Assembly (NCBI GenBank): GCA_016808115.1
Contig: JAEQBH010000193.1
Location: 3,162,001 to 3,226,000, forward strand
Length of the DNA: 64,000 nt
From: Tetrastigma voinierianum
Taxonomy: Eukaryota; Streptophyta; Magnoliopsida; Vitales; Vitaceae
Direction: 5' to 3'
Below, one piece after another: positions 1-11,936 of this stretch. Made by a program: the position numbers and the translations under genes. The notes under the pieces were generated by a model. That model had not been told where the DNA came from, did not search any database, and worked only from the letters and a program-made list of their open reading frames with translations. The first letter of the stretch is position 1. Every line of letters starts with the position of its first letter.

Positions 1-1549
1 TTAACAATTCTATCTCCCATGTATTGGATCTTAGTTTAATGCATCGACATGTGGTATCACTGTCGATCTCCCATCATGCGGGATATCGTTTGGTACATCT
101 CGACCGCGTGTTATCAATTAAATGCCATCACGCCATCATAGCGGATGTCGATTGGTGCATCCGCCAATGGGGCGTTTCTTCAATGCCATATGCCATCATA
201 GGATGCGATTAGTGCATCCCGCCAGTGGAACATTAAGATAATTTCGAGTGCCTTCGTGACGGATCTTAGGTGGTGCATCCGTCGGCGGTTCATTCAATAT
301 CATTCAATTCACATTTCGTAGTTAGTTTGTTAGAATCCGATCCTTATCATCATTCACTTTTCATTCGGTTTTCAACTATCACATTCAATTCCATATTCAC
401 TTTCGTATTATCTTTTCAAAGATATACTCAATCTACGTAATTATATCACATACTTATTCATGTACTCGATTCATGCAATCATTCAGAGTTAATTGGTAAA
501 CTACCAAAATACTTGAATTAAGGATAGAGTCAGAGAACAAATCGAAGCTATCAAATTTAGCTTCATACGATCTCGGTCCTAGGTTGAAACGTCATCCACC
601 CCGTCCTAGTCAATACTTGATGCGCCACTCTTAGTGGATAAACAATTGTTAACAATTTTTAGTGAATTACAATTTATTTTTGTTAAAAGTCTTGGGTTAA
701 GACACTAAAGTGCGCCGGAGAGCGAACTCGTCGGGCGCGAGGAGTGCGAGTACATTTTTCACCTAGCTCACAACCTTAATTGGACCCCCGTTAATGTCGT
801 TTCTTAGGTCCCTAGACATCGGTATACGAATACGGGACTTAACGACGTGAAAACATGTCAAAACAGGGCTGCTAGAACTACATGCAGAGTGCAGCCTTGG
901 CTGTGCAGTCTGAGTTGCTCACTCTTTGGGGTGTGGGGTGCGGGTTCAGCTGCTGCCGGTATAGGTTGCTTGCCCACTTTATTTTGCCTGAGGTGTGCCG
1001 TACAGCTTGACCTATCTGTCTGGTGCTCGTTTTACGCTCAAGAATGTTTGGGATTTTGCATTTTTTACACATTTTTCATCCACCAATCTTCTCAATACTT
1101 CCGTATCAAAATCACCATGGAATCACTTCAAAGTATTCGAAAGTGGTTTAAAATCAATGAAAATCCTTTCCCTCAAGTTAGGACTTTTTTTCCAATCAAA
1201 ATCAAAATATGAGGTTAGGGTTTGATTTTTTCTTACATTTCGAACCTCTTCAATCTCTTCTTGTGGTGTTTGGTCTCTTAGGAGCAAGGCAAACCAAACC
1301 GAGAAGGCCCGATCCTCTGCAAACTACTAACTTTTCTCCTCTTCTTCCTCTTCTCTCTCCCAAAAAAGCGGGATTGCTCATAATATCAGGCCTTAAGACC
1401 ACATTTTGGTCTTTTAAACTACCTCTTAAATTGGCAAGGCCATGTTTGGCACCACACCTCATTTCCATTTTTGTCTTAAGTCACTAAATTCCCATGAAGC
1501 CTTGTTTGGCCACCCAATAAATCAAAATTTCCATTTTTGGGTCTCCTAT
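1..1549 (-). mobile_element. Long gypsy LTR L1, larger fragment (runs off left edge)
   Basis: Non-coding LTR sequence read on the minus strand. It continues at 13357-13649 after the E1 insertion; the two parts together give about 1.84 kb, and the LTR's 3' end lies left of the window. Assignment rests on similarity to the two complete solo LTRs in this window (16041-19000 and 32820-35589). All three share the start (TGTAACGCCC or a variant), an AG-rich block before a tract with 'aaccct', and a mid-LTR tandem repeat. The block at about 1250-1500 corresponds to the AG-rich 5' third of the solo LTRs. The short translations in this stretch are chance. Length and the TGTAACG start suggest a Tekay/Del-like chromovirus LTR, but no internal domain is attached, so the lineage is inference. 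Confidence 0.7.
16..305. repeat. Five degenerate ~60-bp tandem units inside L1
   Basis: Units begin near 16, 71, 133, 193 and 251. Each carries a core like CCATCAT-GGATGTCG-TTGGTGCATCC. Spacing is 55-62 bp. The two related solo LTRs carry tandem repeats at the equivalent place but with different unit sequences and lengths. Confidence 0.75.
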
Positions 1550-2985
1550 TGATGAATACTCATTTGAGTGATAATTATAATAGAATCTGGCACATTTAAA
1601 TCACAATTTACCCACATTTGGCACGAAACGGGTACTTCTGACTCTCTTACGTGTTTTGAGACTTGTGCGGAGTCTTTCGGGTTTAAAACGTAAGTGCCAC
1701 TGGATCATTTTGCCCGGGAAGCTAATATGAAGCAGTGTGGATGTGGGTGAGCAATTGATGAAGTCTCGGGAACTCCAGAAAAGCAAGGGAAAGCACCCGA
1801 TTGCACAAGTTCTCTGGTAGAACTTAAAGTTCTACAGTGCAACTTCTCTTGAAAATTAGCCGTGAAACAGAGTTTCTATAGGTAGAACCTAAAGTTCTAC
1901 ATGCAAGCTTCTTGGAAAATCTTGATGATGAAGTTCTCTGGGGGTACAACAGGGGTCTACAGGGTACAGGCATGGAACTTCAAGGGAATTGTCCGAGAAT
2001 TGATCGTGCGAGAGACACTCTCGTCGATAAACCAAAATGGGAAAATCACATTGGAGGGGCTATAAAGGAAGAGACCTATAGTAATGGGGGCTCTACGACT
2101 CTCTTTTAGTTTTTAGTTTCTTCACTTCTAGGGTTTAGGTTTGATAGAATAGAGTTTTCTCCAGGTTTTTGGAGTTAGACTTTGTAGATCCAGTTGGATT
2201 TCCATTCTTTTAGAAGTTCGGATTCAAGAGTTTATGTCCTTTCCAGCATAAATATTTATTAAAGCAAATCTTAGCATTCCATATTCTTCATTCAGTTTTA
2301 CAAGTCAATTAAGTTTCTACAGGTCTGCTGTTTTATGATTAATGGTTCGCCGACTTTAATTGTTCATCTGAGTTTATGGAGTTCTAAGCCCCTGCTGCTG
2401 GGATATACGGAAACTCACCTAGATCAAGGTCAAGTCCCTCGATTCCTCTTTTGATTTTCAATGATTTATTGTAATATTGATCCTTTATTAGAAAGGTTTT
2501 AAATCCTTCGTTTGGGCCAAATTCTTGACAACGTGTTGAGATATTTCGGTACACGTTGTGCTTGATCATAATACGAGCTAAGGACAAGTTTCAATTAGAA
2601 CAAGTGTTTAGTATTGCTTGATCATCTTTATTTTCAAAGAGCATTTAAAGACAAATCCTCCATCGAAGACCATTTATCAATGGTTCCTAGATGAGTTTAC
2701 TCTAAAATAAATTGGGACTTACATTCGAGAAGTGAGTGGGACCCCAAAATCCCGGCCAATTGTCTTTCTAGTTTAAAGCATTCAACAATCAGATTAAACT
2801 AAACAACACAACATCACAATTTTCTTTTAAATCGTACTTTTAGTGGGGAATAGCTCCTGATGATCAGCAGTAAGACCTTCGCTCCACTGAGGAGATGACA
2901 TGGATTTCACAGGTATTACAATGCTAGACGACCACATGAATTCCTCACGGCAGGAATAGAATTAGGCACTAATCGGGATGAAACA
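1550..2985 (+). repeat. E1 5' LTR
   Basis: This LTR aligns along its length with 11937-13351. It starts TGATGAATACTC and ends GATGAAACA, where the 3' copy ends GAATGACA. It holds a TATA-like site near 2061 followed by 'cttcacttctagggtttagg' in both copies, the probable R/U5 region. It encodes no protein. Confidence 0.88.
2061..2067 (+). promoter_or_regulatory. Probable LTR TATA box
   Basis: GGGGC-TATAAAG-GAAG stands about 510 bp into the 5' LTR. The equivalent place in the 3' LTR (12421-12428) reads TTATAAAG. Conservation in both LTRs and an AT-rich core in a GC-richer setting suit an LTR promoter. Activity cannot be judged. Confidence 0.5.
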
Positions 2986-3000
2986 TTTGGCGGCGGATTC
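2986..3000 (+). other. E1 primer-binding site, damaged tRNA-Asp type
   Basis: TTTGGCGGCGGATTC directly follows the LTR. Related elements here carry TTTTGGCGCCGTTGCCGGGGA-like sites complementary to the plant tRNA-Asp 3' end. E1 appears to have lost the middle of this site. Confidence 0.5.
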
Positions 3001-3639
3001 TTAGTGAGTGGTAACTAAGTTGATGCGAAGAGGAAATTTAGAGGTAATGTGCAGTGCATTGCAAATCGATGCGTTCTCCATTTTCTTTTATTTTGTTTGT
3101 TTGATTGAAATCGGTGGGTGTCTCTTGGACACAGTGAGAGTAGTGCATGTCGGTTTGGGCTCGCAACGAGAAAAATCGACTAGTAAGAACTGTATCTCCT
3201 AGAAACCCTGAAAAATCCATTATAAGCCAAGTGTCTCAAGATAACGTATTTTACCTGATGGATAAATCTGAGAATCGTGAGGACTTCTGAGCCTCCACAA
3301 CATGGGGACAATGCTACACTTCAGAATGCTTTTTGAGTAGGAGGGAGGAAATGGTAAACCTTGACCGTCGGTATAGAGTTCCCTGGCTCCTTTGCTGACG
3401 TAGAAAGAACCCATGAGAAATTACACCTTCGAGGAGGACTACAACAAATTCTTGTATTAAGCGCTACATTAGAGATGATCAATTCTGATGAAGTCGAAAT
3501 GATCGAGTCTTCATCTAGGGTTAGTCGAGAGTCCTTACTCATTCGCCAGAGTTTTGAGGATGTAGTGCATTCCTCTCCACCGTTCCCCCTCTCCACATTA
3601 TCTGTTTGGTTTTATTCCTTTTTGCTTTAAAGGAAAGAC
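3001..3639 (+). other. E1 leader and unrecognised gag N-terminal region
   Basis: No confident protein match here. A few short frames exist in both directions. By position this should hold the untranslated leader and the gag N-terminus, but the frame is too damaged to follow. Confidence 0.4.
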
Positions 3640-4760
3640 CAAAATCTGGATTCCATTCCATACCTAATTCGAATCTTTACATGGGAGGAGCATGCGACGG
3701 ATTCCTCGATAAGTTCTTACTCTTGCTGCGTCTGATGCCCTCGTGAGAGCAATTCGAACTTTACGAAAAGCCCCGGGTGAACCCTTCGCAACGGTATGGG
3801 AAAGATATAAGGATCTCCTCCATGCTATCCCTCATCATGGGTTAGATGTTGGACAAATTTGTGCATACTTCCATCAAGGATTGTCCTTAAGTAATAAACA
3901 ATACATCCAAATGATGTGTGCGGGAGAATTTATGAAAGAGTGCTAGGAAGCTGGTCGGCTTTTTGACACTATAGCAGAAAATGCTCGAACTTGGGAGACT
4001 AACACCTCTGTGGACACTGCTAAAGTGCATAGCACATCCACTGGTGGCGGAATCCACCACCTAAGAGAATGATGAGTTGCAAGAGCGAAATTACTGATTA
4101 ACAAGAGTTAGAGCCGTAGAGATGAAAAAAAGTGAATGAGGTATGAGTGTGCCTCAACTACCCTCGATTACCAAATGGACCTCGTAGAGGAGCCATGCAT
4201 TATATCGATGATCCTACACACTCGACCATTAACTGCCCAAATCTTCCTCAAGTTAAGGGAGCCATTCAAATTGAACAAGCCAACGCCCTTAACTACCAAA
4301 GGAAACCTTTCAACTCCCATTACTGCAGAACTTACAGCCATGGGTGGTAAGCATCCTAATTTTAATTTGGAGAAATGAGGAGGACCACGCAATCTACCAA
4401 ACAACCAAGGCCCTCACTATCCAAACCAAGGTTTTCCAAATTCCATTCCTCCATTTCAAAATCAAGGCCCCAAGTTTCAAGGAAACTCTAATCAAAGTCG
4501 TCATCCACTTAGAAGACGGGAATCAAAACTCACAGCCTTACCAACCTCCACATAAGAGAAGTCTGGAAGATATAGTTACACAGTTTGTACAAACCCAACA
4601 ATCCACAAACACGGAAATCCGAACTGCTCTGAATGATGAGGATCGGATAACTAAGTTAACCTACGTCTATAGGTAACCTTGACAAGAGAAAGGGAAACTT
4701 CCATCTGACCCATCGAAACCCTGAAATTAGCTTGGTGTGGAAGTTTAGATTCAGTGAAAT
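3640..4760 (+). pseudogene. E1 gag (Athila-type capsid protein relic)
   Basis: The capsid region is clearest at 3743-3946, with EPFATVWERYKDLLHAIPHH followed by a C-terminal capsid part mentioning a large helical block and 'AGEF'. This is the pattern of plant retrotransposon gag domains (F..W.RYK.LL..CPHHG). Downstream, 4147-4680 in shifting frames gives a Pro/Asn/Gln-rich tail (repeated NQG, PN, FQ) and a segment containing LEDIVTQFVQTQQ, typical of the Athila gag C-terminus that coats RNA. At least four frame changes and several stops (for example after MKEC at 3946) break it. Gag would form the virus-like particle. It is followed by protease in the usual order. Confidence 0.75.
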
Positions 4761-5119
4761 TTACCTTTGAGCAACGTAAAGAACATCACTGCCCTTCGAG
4801 TGGTAAGGTAGTTGACAAAACTATTCAACAAGGAACCATCACAAAAAATTAAACTTAGTGAATTGGCTAGGGGATGAAGAATCAGATACACCTCGTGTCC
4901 CACTAATCTGAGAAGGGTGGTGATCACAGAAATGAGTCCACCCATATCCCTCAAGCTCCATACCCACATAGATTAGAGCACCAAAGAAAGTGAATAACCA
5001 TTCGGAGATTTATGAGAGTACATTCAAACAAGTCAAAGCTGAACATTCCTTGTTAGAGGCCATTAAACAAATCCATCATATCTGCGGTGGAAGGATTTAT
5101 GGTAAAAGCGGAAATTAGG

Positions 5120-5680
5120 TAATCGAAACAGGAAGCATTCATGGTAGTGACTCTACTTCCTAATTGAACAACACGCCTCCAAAATATAAGGAGCCGGGAA
5201 GTCCTACTATTTTCTATAGTATTAGGAAATTCAAAGTTGGGGCATGCTTTAGTGGACTTAGGAGGCGGTGTTAATTTATTTTGCCTTATTCGGTATACGT
5301 GGACTGGGGTTAGGAGAATTAGAGTCGGCCAATATCACCCTTCAATTAGGCGGCCGGACGTAGAAAATTCCTAGAGGATAGTGAAGGATGTATTGGTCAG
5401 TGGACCAAATTTTACTTCCACTGTCGATTTTGTGGTGCTTGACACTTTCGGCTAATGGTGAACCAGGAACTCAGTTCCCGGTAATTCTTAATTCGACCAT
5501 TCTTCAGTGGCTTGCTAAATGCCATTATACACATTGTAGGGAGGCCTAATGACACTTTCATTTGGGAACATAATTTGTGTCTGAGATATTTTCAATGTAA
5601 TCAAAGGAATGGGGATAGAGAAGACATGTAATGAAATTAATATGATCGACTAGAGTGAGTACGAAAATACTGGATAATGT
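5120..5680 (+). pseudogene. E1 aspartic protease relic
   Basis: Scattered fragments across frames match the Athila protease layout. A region 'HALVDLGGGVNL' stands where the family has A-L-D-L-G-A-S-[VI]-N, then ITLQLGGR, then a piece with VKDVLVSGP and VDFVVLDT, then GGLMTLSFGN near 5545-5575. The catalytic Asp of the D-L-G motif is still visible at about 5255, but the following residues are changed. Stops interrupt every frame. The role was cleavage of the gag-pol polyprotein. Confidence 0.6.
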
Positions 5681-5989
5681 TTCACATGATGATCCTCTTA
5701 AGTCATGTACAGTCGACCAGTGGGATGAGGAAGTGACCACATTGGAGTCGGGTTTCTCCACTCTATAATTGTGAGCATAAGATGTATTTGAAGTTAATAG
5801 GTGGGCACCTAAATTTGAACCTTTGCCTTGAATGAGGATAAGACATTGCCTTCGGAGGAGAAGCCACCTAAGCAGGCTAAGACCTTTACCAACACATCTT
5901 AAATGGCACATTCTTAGGGAGACGGGACACTTTTCGATAATCATATCTTCCCTCATTAGACCATTGACTAAAAGCTCCAACTTTTGGAA

Positions 5990-7440
5990 ATATTAAAGAA
6001 GCCCAGGGGATACTTTAGGTTGAATGATTGCGAGATATTAAGGGAATTAGCCCCTTGATGCACACATAGATTTCACTTAGAGGGGATGTCAAACCTTCTA
6101 GGCAACCAGAGGCAGTTGAACCCGATAATGAAGAAGTGGTGAAAGGAGTTTTAAAACTTTTTTGGATGTAGGGTTGTTACCTATTGCGAGATAGCAAGTG
6201 GGTTAGTCGACAAGAGTAGTTCTAAAGTACGGTCGCGATGGTTGCGATGAAAATAATGAGCTCATTCCTACTCGTGTCACCTCAGGATGGAGGGTGTGCA
6301 TAGATTATAGGAAACTTAATGCGGGCACTAGGAAAGACCATTTTCCTCTTCCGTTTGTTGATCAAATGTTAGAGAGAGTTGTAGGGCATGAATTTTATTG
6401 TTTTCTTGATGGGTATTCAGGGTACAATCAAATTGAGATAGCTTTGGAAGATCAAGAAAAAACTACATTCACTTGTCCTTTTGAGAATTTATCGCCTTTA
6501 GGAAGATGCCTTTTGGGCGTACAATGCACGAGACTTTCAACGATGCATGATGGGAATTTTTCGTGACATGATAAATCATATTGGAGATTTTCATGGATGA
6601 TTTCAGTTTTGGTGACTGGATTAGAGCTGTTTAGAAAACTTCGTAAGGTTTGGAGGAGGTGTCAAGAGAAAAATCTTGTGTTAAATTGGGAGAAATGTCA
6701 CTTCATGGTAACCTGAGGTGTTTAGGCCACATTGTATCAAAGATGGAATCAAAGTTGATAAGGCCAAAGTGGAACTAATTTCCAACCTCCCTACTCCTAA
6801 GTGTGTTAGAGACATAAGGTCATTCTTAGGCCATCCTTGGTTTTATCGAAGGTTTATAAAAGATTTTAGTGCTATAGCCGGCCCTTATATTACTTGCTTG
6901 CTAAGGATGTCCCTTTCACATAGTCCATGACTTGTGACCTTTGCTTTGCTAAGCTCGAAAACATCTTTGGTGTCACCACCAATATCTTGGTCTCTAATTG
7001 GGACCTCCCATTTGAGATCGCATGTGCGATGCTAATTGATTATGCCATGGGGATGTGTTAGGACGGAGGGAGGACAAAGGCTTTTGTCATTTACTATGCT
7101 AGTAAGACCTTTAGACTCTGCCCGGGCGATTACCGACCACGAGGGAAAAGAGTTTCTAAATTTGTTGTCTTTGCTCTAGAAAATTTAGGTCATATATTGT
7201 TGAAACCACACGTAACCATCTTCTGAGACCATGCAGCTCGTGCTTGCTCTCTAAACAGGATTCTGAGAACCAAGGTTAAGCTAGGTGGATTTACTGCAGC
7301 CGAGAATTGACGACCATTAAGATAAAGGGAGTTGAGAATGTGGTTCTGTGACCACTTATCTCGATTAGTTCAGTCCAACTCCATGGCATACCCATAAGTG
7401 ATGGCTTTCTGATGAACAACTCTTTGCTCTTGTTCATTAC
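5990..7440 (+). pseudogene. E1 reverse transcriptase and RNase H relic
   Basis: RT is best at 6253-6510: ELIPTR..SGWRVCIDYRKLN, then PLPFVDQMLERV, then CFLDGYSGYNQIEIA, which includes the first catalytic Asp (FLDGYSG). The YxDD region is at about 6590-6605 (FMDDF) in another frame. The RT thumb/connection is at 6718-6930 (VRDIRSFLGHPWFYRRFIKD). RNase H follows to about 7440 with FVIYYASKT-like and ...DHEGKEFL-like traces in mixed frames. RT copies RNA to DNA and RNase H removes the RNA template. Frameshifts and stops are frequent, so no activity is possible. Confidence 0.82.
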
Positions 7441-7489
7441 CCGTGAGTATGCGACATAGTGAATTACCTAATAAGCGCGATTCATTTCG

Positions 7490-8716
7490 ATGGACTTCAG
7501 CCGGAAAAGAAATTCTTGGCGGATATTAAAATACTATTTTGATGATCCATATCTATTTAAATACTGTCTAGATCAAATAATGAGGAGATGTGTACCCAAT
7601 GATGAGCAGGTGAGGATTTTAACTTCTTGCCACTCTGAAGCCTGTGGAGGACATTTCTCACTTGAGCTTCTTGAGCAGTTCATAAATTTGGGTTTTATTG
7701 GCCTCTATTTAAATATTGTTTTGATTTTACGCAAAACTTGTACTCAATGCAATGATTAGGAGGGGGTCACAAGGCGACATGATGCCTCTTACTGATTCTA
7801 ATCATTGAAATTTTTGATTGTTGGGGTATTGACTTCATGGGGCCTTTTCCCCCTTCTTATGGCTATCTCTACATTTTATTATATGTTGACTACGTGTCTA
7901 AGTGGGTTGAGGCAATTCCAACGAGAACCAATGACCATAAGGTTGTTTTGAAATTTATAAGGAACATATTTTTTCGTTTTTGGGACGCCTCGGCGATTAT
8001 TAGTGATGGTGGACTCCGGCACCTGTCGATCTTTTGAAAATGTTGAGAAATGTGGAGTCACCCATAAAGTATCCACGACTTACCACCCACGGACCAATGA
8101 GGTGAATTTGAGCTAGCTAATGGGAGATAAAACACATTTTAGAAAGACGGTTGCCAGAGATCGAGAAAGATTGGTCACTCAGATCTTCCGGGTGCTCTTT
8201 GGGCATACCGTACTGCCTTTAAAACTGTTCTTGGTATGTCTCCCTATAGGCTAGTTTATGGCAAGGCTTGCCATTTGCCAGTAGAGATGGAACACCGGGC
8301 TTATTGGGCTATTCGAACTTTTAATTATGATCTAACTTTCAGCGGGTAAGCGTGGTTATTGTAATTAAATGAACTTGGCTAACGGAGGAATAGTATGAAA
8401 GCTCGAGAATTTACAAGGGCGGCTCGAAGTTATTCCATGACAAATCTATTGCCGGAAAACTTTTTGAACCCAATCAGAGAAATCGCTAACATCTACGGCT
8501 CCGTTTGCATACATTTCACAGGAGCTCGGCTCGTTGGTAGCCGCTCATCGTTAAGGTGAGTACATCCATACGGAGGCCGTGAAGTGAAAATCGGACAATG
8601 GGAACTCCTTCAAGGTGAATGGCCAACGCCTCAAACCATTCCTTGAGCATTTCTCTCCTCACGAGCAGACTGTGGACTTGGTAGACCCGCTCTACCAAAA
8701 CTCTCCTTCCAAGTAA
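7490..8716 (+). pseudogene. E1 integrase relic
   Basis: The N-terminal zinc-binding part is at 7490-7759 (MRRCVPNDEQ, CHSEACGGHF, CTQCND: the H-H-C-C set is partly visible). The catalytic core begins at about 7830 with DFMGPFPPSYG, YVDYVSKWVEAI and ASAIISDGG (second catalytic Asp in IISD). The motif carrying the Glu (TTYHPRTNE) is at about 8075-8100 but ends in stops. The C-terminal tail near 8560-8716, FKVNGQRLKPFLEH then VDLVDPLYQN, is the Athila-type end of integrase. Integrase inserted the cDNA into the genome. Confidence 0.8.
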
Positions 8717-10191
8717 CATCATTCTCAATTTGTTGTACATAGTTTTGCTTTTATTTTTGTTCATGCTTTCTATTTTTCTTGTTTTTACTTCATTTGATTT
8801 ATTTCATTTTACTTTTCAATAACATAGAAAATAAAAATCATGGGGCTCTTGTTTCTGTGATTCCTCAAATCCTATTGTGGGGGTACTGTAGTTCAAAGCA
8901 TTGGGAATTGATGCTTGTTCTGTTAATGAGGGTAGGTGTACAGTTGAGCGTAACTCTGCTCGTTATGTATTCGATGGGTGAATTTTCAAAATTTGCTTCT
9001 TTAGATATTATGTTTTACCTGCTTTGTACATACCCGCTTGATCTCATACTTCTCTCCACATCATCTTATCGCATGTACACATCTTAACAAGCACACCACA
9101 ATGAGCCTTGTGTTCTTACGTGGTGTGTCCTGCATTCTACCTGCTCTTGCTCACCCAGACCACGGACTTATGGCCAAAATTTCTCGATCTTGCACATTAT
9201 TGTTTCCAATTGTGCATCAATTTAGGCTGGTCATGTTAATTTCATGCATCATAGTCTTTCACGGAACACAGCATAAGTGGAAAGGCCTGATTTAGAGGCC
9301 ATTATTTCGTCATACCTGTGGATTTGTAGTGTCTCATCCTTTGCACCATTTTGAGCTTAAAAGAGTTGTCAAGTTTATTGATTCTTGGAATCAGTTTATG
9401 GAACACAGTGATTCTCATGGAGAGTTTGAAGATATCCCAAGAATGAATTACAGTACTAAGTCTACGAATGCAGTCAGTTGTGGAATTTGAACAAGAGAAA
9501 AGGTGAACATGCAGAAAAACATGGATGAAGAAATGGAGTTGAGCAAATTCGAGATGTATAAGCGGCACCCTTTGTTCCAATAGTGAAAAATATATATATA
9601 TATATATATTCAAAAAAAAAAAAAGAAGAAAAGAAAAAGAAAAAAAAGAAAGAAAAAAAAATCAGTTTTGAAGCGAGTTACTACCAGTTACAAGCAAAGT
9701 TCACAGAGTGAAACTTCTAACAAATTAGCGGTGGCAAAGTTCTGGTAGAGACTTAAAGTTCTCTGGGGTAGAAACTAAGGCGAAAGTGGCAGTGGGTTTT
9801 AACCCAAAATCGGATGCCTCTTCATTTTGCCATATGGTTTGTTATTCCACGAGTTGAGCCCAGCGGGTGTGTTCCTGCATAAGCATTCCCGAGCTCGAGT
9901 TGCTCTGCCCGGGGTTTCCGGTTTCTAGTTCCCGGATTGGTTACACACGGTCGGTGTTGAGCGTGGTAAGCCTACAACTCTCCACTAGCATTGTTGATCT
10001 CCTTTCGGCTACATATGGATCTTGTTGGTTGGATTTTTGTTGATGTTGATACGTGATTCTTCTTGTTTGGGGCTATGCATCCATATGGGCGGGGCGTATC
10101 GATGTACACAGGACCAGCCCAGTGTTGTTCGAGGCAGGTTTTTGGGACATGATGATTTATTTCTGGGCCGTTTGGGCCGTTATAGCTATCA
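8717..10191 (+). other. E1 spacer between integrase and downstream ORF
   Basis: No coding match. It contains a G-rich tract ATTGTGGGGGTACTG at 8873-8887, placed like the internal purine tracts of other Athila elements here, a (TA)n run at about 9590-9610 followed by an A/AAG-rich run to 9660, and otherwise unremarkable AT-rich sequence. The 103-aa minus-strand frame at 9302-9613 starts in the (TA)n tract and is not credible. Confidence 0.5.
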
Positions 10192-11390
10192 TTGCCATTT
10201 CCATGGCACGTGCAGGGCTGCAAGGGAAGGGAAGGCATCAGTTCCTCTATGGACCAAGCAGTGAAAAAGAGAAAGCCTGATGCTTCTCAACCAGTGAAAA
10301 AGAAAAAGGGAAAACAAGTCGCATCCTCTTCAGAAAGTGAGGAATTATCAGACAGTGTTGATGAAGAAATAGAAGCTATGTTTGCTGAAGACTCTGAGGG
10401 TGAGCACGAGAAATGGACCCAGGTAATGGCAAATAGGGGTTTCCCGTCACGAGAGGGCGTTAATTTGGAAACATTCTTATATTCTCATCCCGTCGGGGTA
10501 ATTATCCGGGAACCATATACACTTAGTACTCACGGGGATCGCGGATACTTACCTTCGATGGATTGGAGTTCTACACCAACTTGAAGAGAAAATCGGCGGG
10601 TTGACTCAAATCTTGGAAACTTGATCTGATGGGAAGCGACCGTGTCACTCGACTCGATACTTTATGCCTTACCTTATATTCGCCACCCAGCCTTTTGGAA
10701 TGACCATATCACTCAGGCTATTGCGGTTCGATGCTTGATTATTCATTTTGAGGCTATGTGCACCGATCTGTACCATGAGTGGATTTATAAAACAAGAATT
10801 CGTTCCTGGAAAGCTTAAAGCGGAATATGCCCTGATGAACAAGATCATTGTTCACAATCGCATTTGGCCGAAGGGTTGTGAAAAGTCTCAGTCAAGAGCA
10901 GGAATTGGTTGTTGTCGAGGTTATAGTAGGAAGGCGATTGATATGCACTAGTCATATGGTGCGATGAGGGGAATTCTTACAATATTCGAGCACAAGCGGC
11001 ATATTCCGTTTCTCCTTGTAAGCCAGTGTGCTTAGAAGAAGCGGGGATGGGGAGCAGGTTAAAGAAAGAGGGTGATACCTAGGCGGGAGGCGGATCACAA
11101 ATAAGGCGGGCGAAGGCGGCAGGCCTCCATAGTGCGACCTCGGTACGCCCGGTACCTCCTGCTCGGGACCACTTCTTCCACAGCTCAAACACTATGAGCC
11201 ATTGCCTTTGAAGAGGATGGAGCGGCGGATCAAGGGTGGTTGAGTGCATCCTTGGGAGGCCGGCGGTTGCAGAGCGTCTCTCGGGCTTGAGCCACATCTT
11301 TCGGGGAGAGCCAGCGATGGCCCGGATGCATCTCAGTTGAGGAGAGTGGAAAGATTAGACATTTGTGTGGACGGGCGCATTCTCTAACGA
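10192..11390 (+). pseudogene. E1 extra ORF downstream of integrase (plant-transposon-protein type)
   Basis: Begins with a Lys-rich stretch (VKKRKPD, VKKKKGKQ, nuclear-localisation-like), then an acidic Ser/Glu run (SSSESEELSDSVDEEI), then a domain start ANRGFPSREGVN. Shifting frames then give SMVLEFYTNL (10555-10585) and pieces at 10865-11000. The order basic start, acidic linker, RGF..R.V.., EFY.NL resembles the 'putative plant transposon protein' domain family found downstream of integrase in Athila-type elements, as in E3 (53.0-54.8 kb). The function of this protein is not known. An envelope-like role has been suggested for Athila downstream ORFs, but nothing here shows a signal peptide or membrane segment. 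Several stops and frameshifts follow residue 130. Confidence 0.6.
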
Positions 11391-11936
11391 TGGGGATGAG
11401 GGCGACCTTTTATAGTTGTGTTAGGCTATACTAGGGTGGGTGTTGGCAGTTGGGTAGTAGACCTTAGCCATGTTATGCAAGCCACCAGTTTGATTTTCAC
11501 CTTTTCTTTCATTTAGCCCGTTAATTACAAACTCTTAAGACCTCTTTGATTCGACTTATGTTTTATATTTCCTTTTGACATTGTACATGAGGTTACATGT
11601 TCTATATTATATGATTACTTACCTTATTTTGATCATTATTCTGGAGTTCAACTGCGAGCATGACACTACCTTACATTTCTTAAATCCATAATCCTTATTT
11701 GAATAACCAATTTTGTGTTAAGCGTGTTATAATGTTCATTGTAATGGCAGAATGTAGTTGGAGCAATTGGAGTCATCTTTGGTGCGTACTAAAGTGGGTG
11801 AAATGCTACATTCCACATAGTCTATTTTGAGATTCTTGCAAAGCAGTATGCGGCGCCTTGTTTAGATTCATACCTAGTGGGTGATTCCGTCTAAATCTTG
11901 CTAGGGACTAAGCAGATCTCGAGGTTGGGGGGAATG
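11391..11936 (+). other. E1 3' untranslated region with polypurine tract
   Basis: AT-rich non-coding sequence. GAGGTTGGGGGGAATG at 11921-11936 abuts the 3' LTR and is the plus-strand primer (polypurine tract). Confidence 0.8.

Noticed and set aside
847..1212. 121-codon plus-strand frame at the left end
   Set aside because: It lies in L1 LTR sequence that aligns with non-coding parts of S1 and S2.
5558..5980. 140-codon minus-strand frame inside E1
   Set aside because: It is opposite the E1 protease-RT linker on plus, which has better family signatures.
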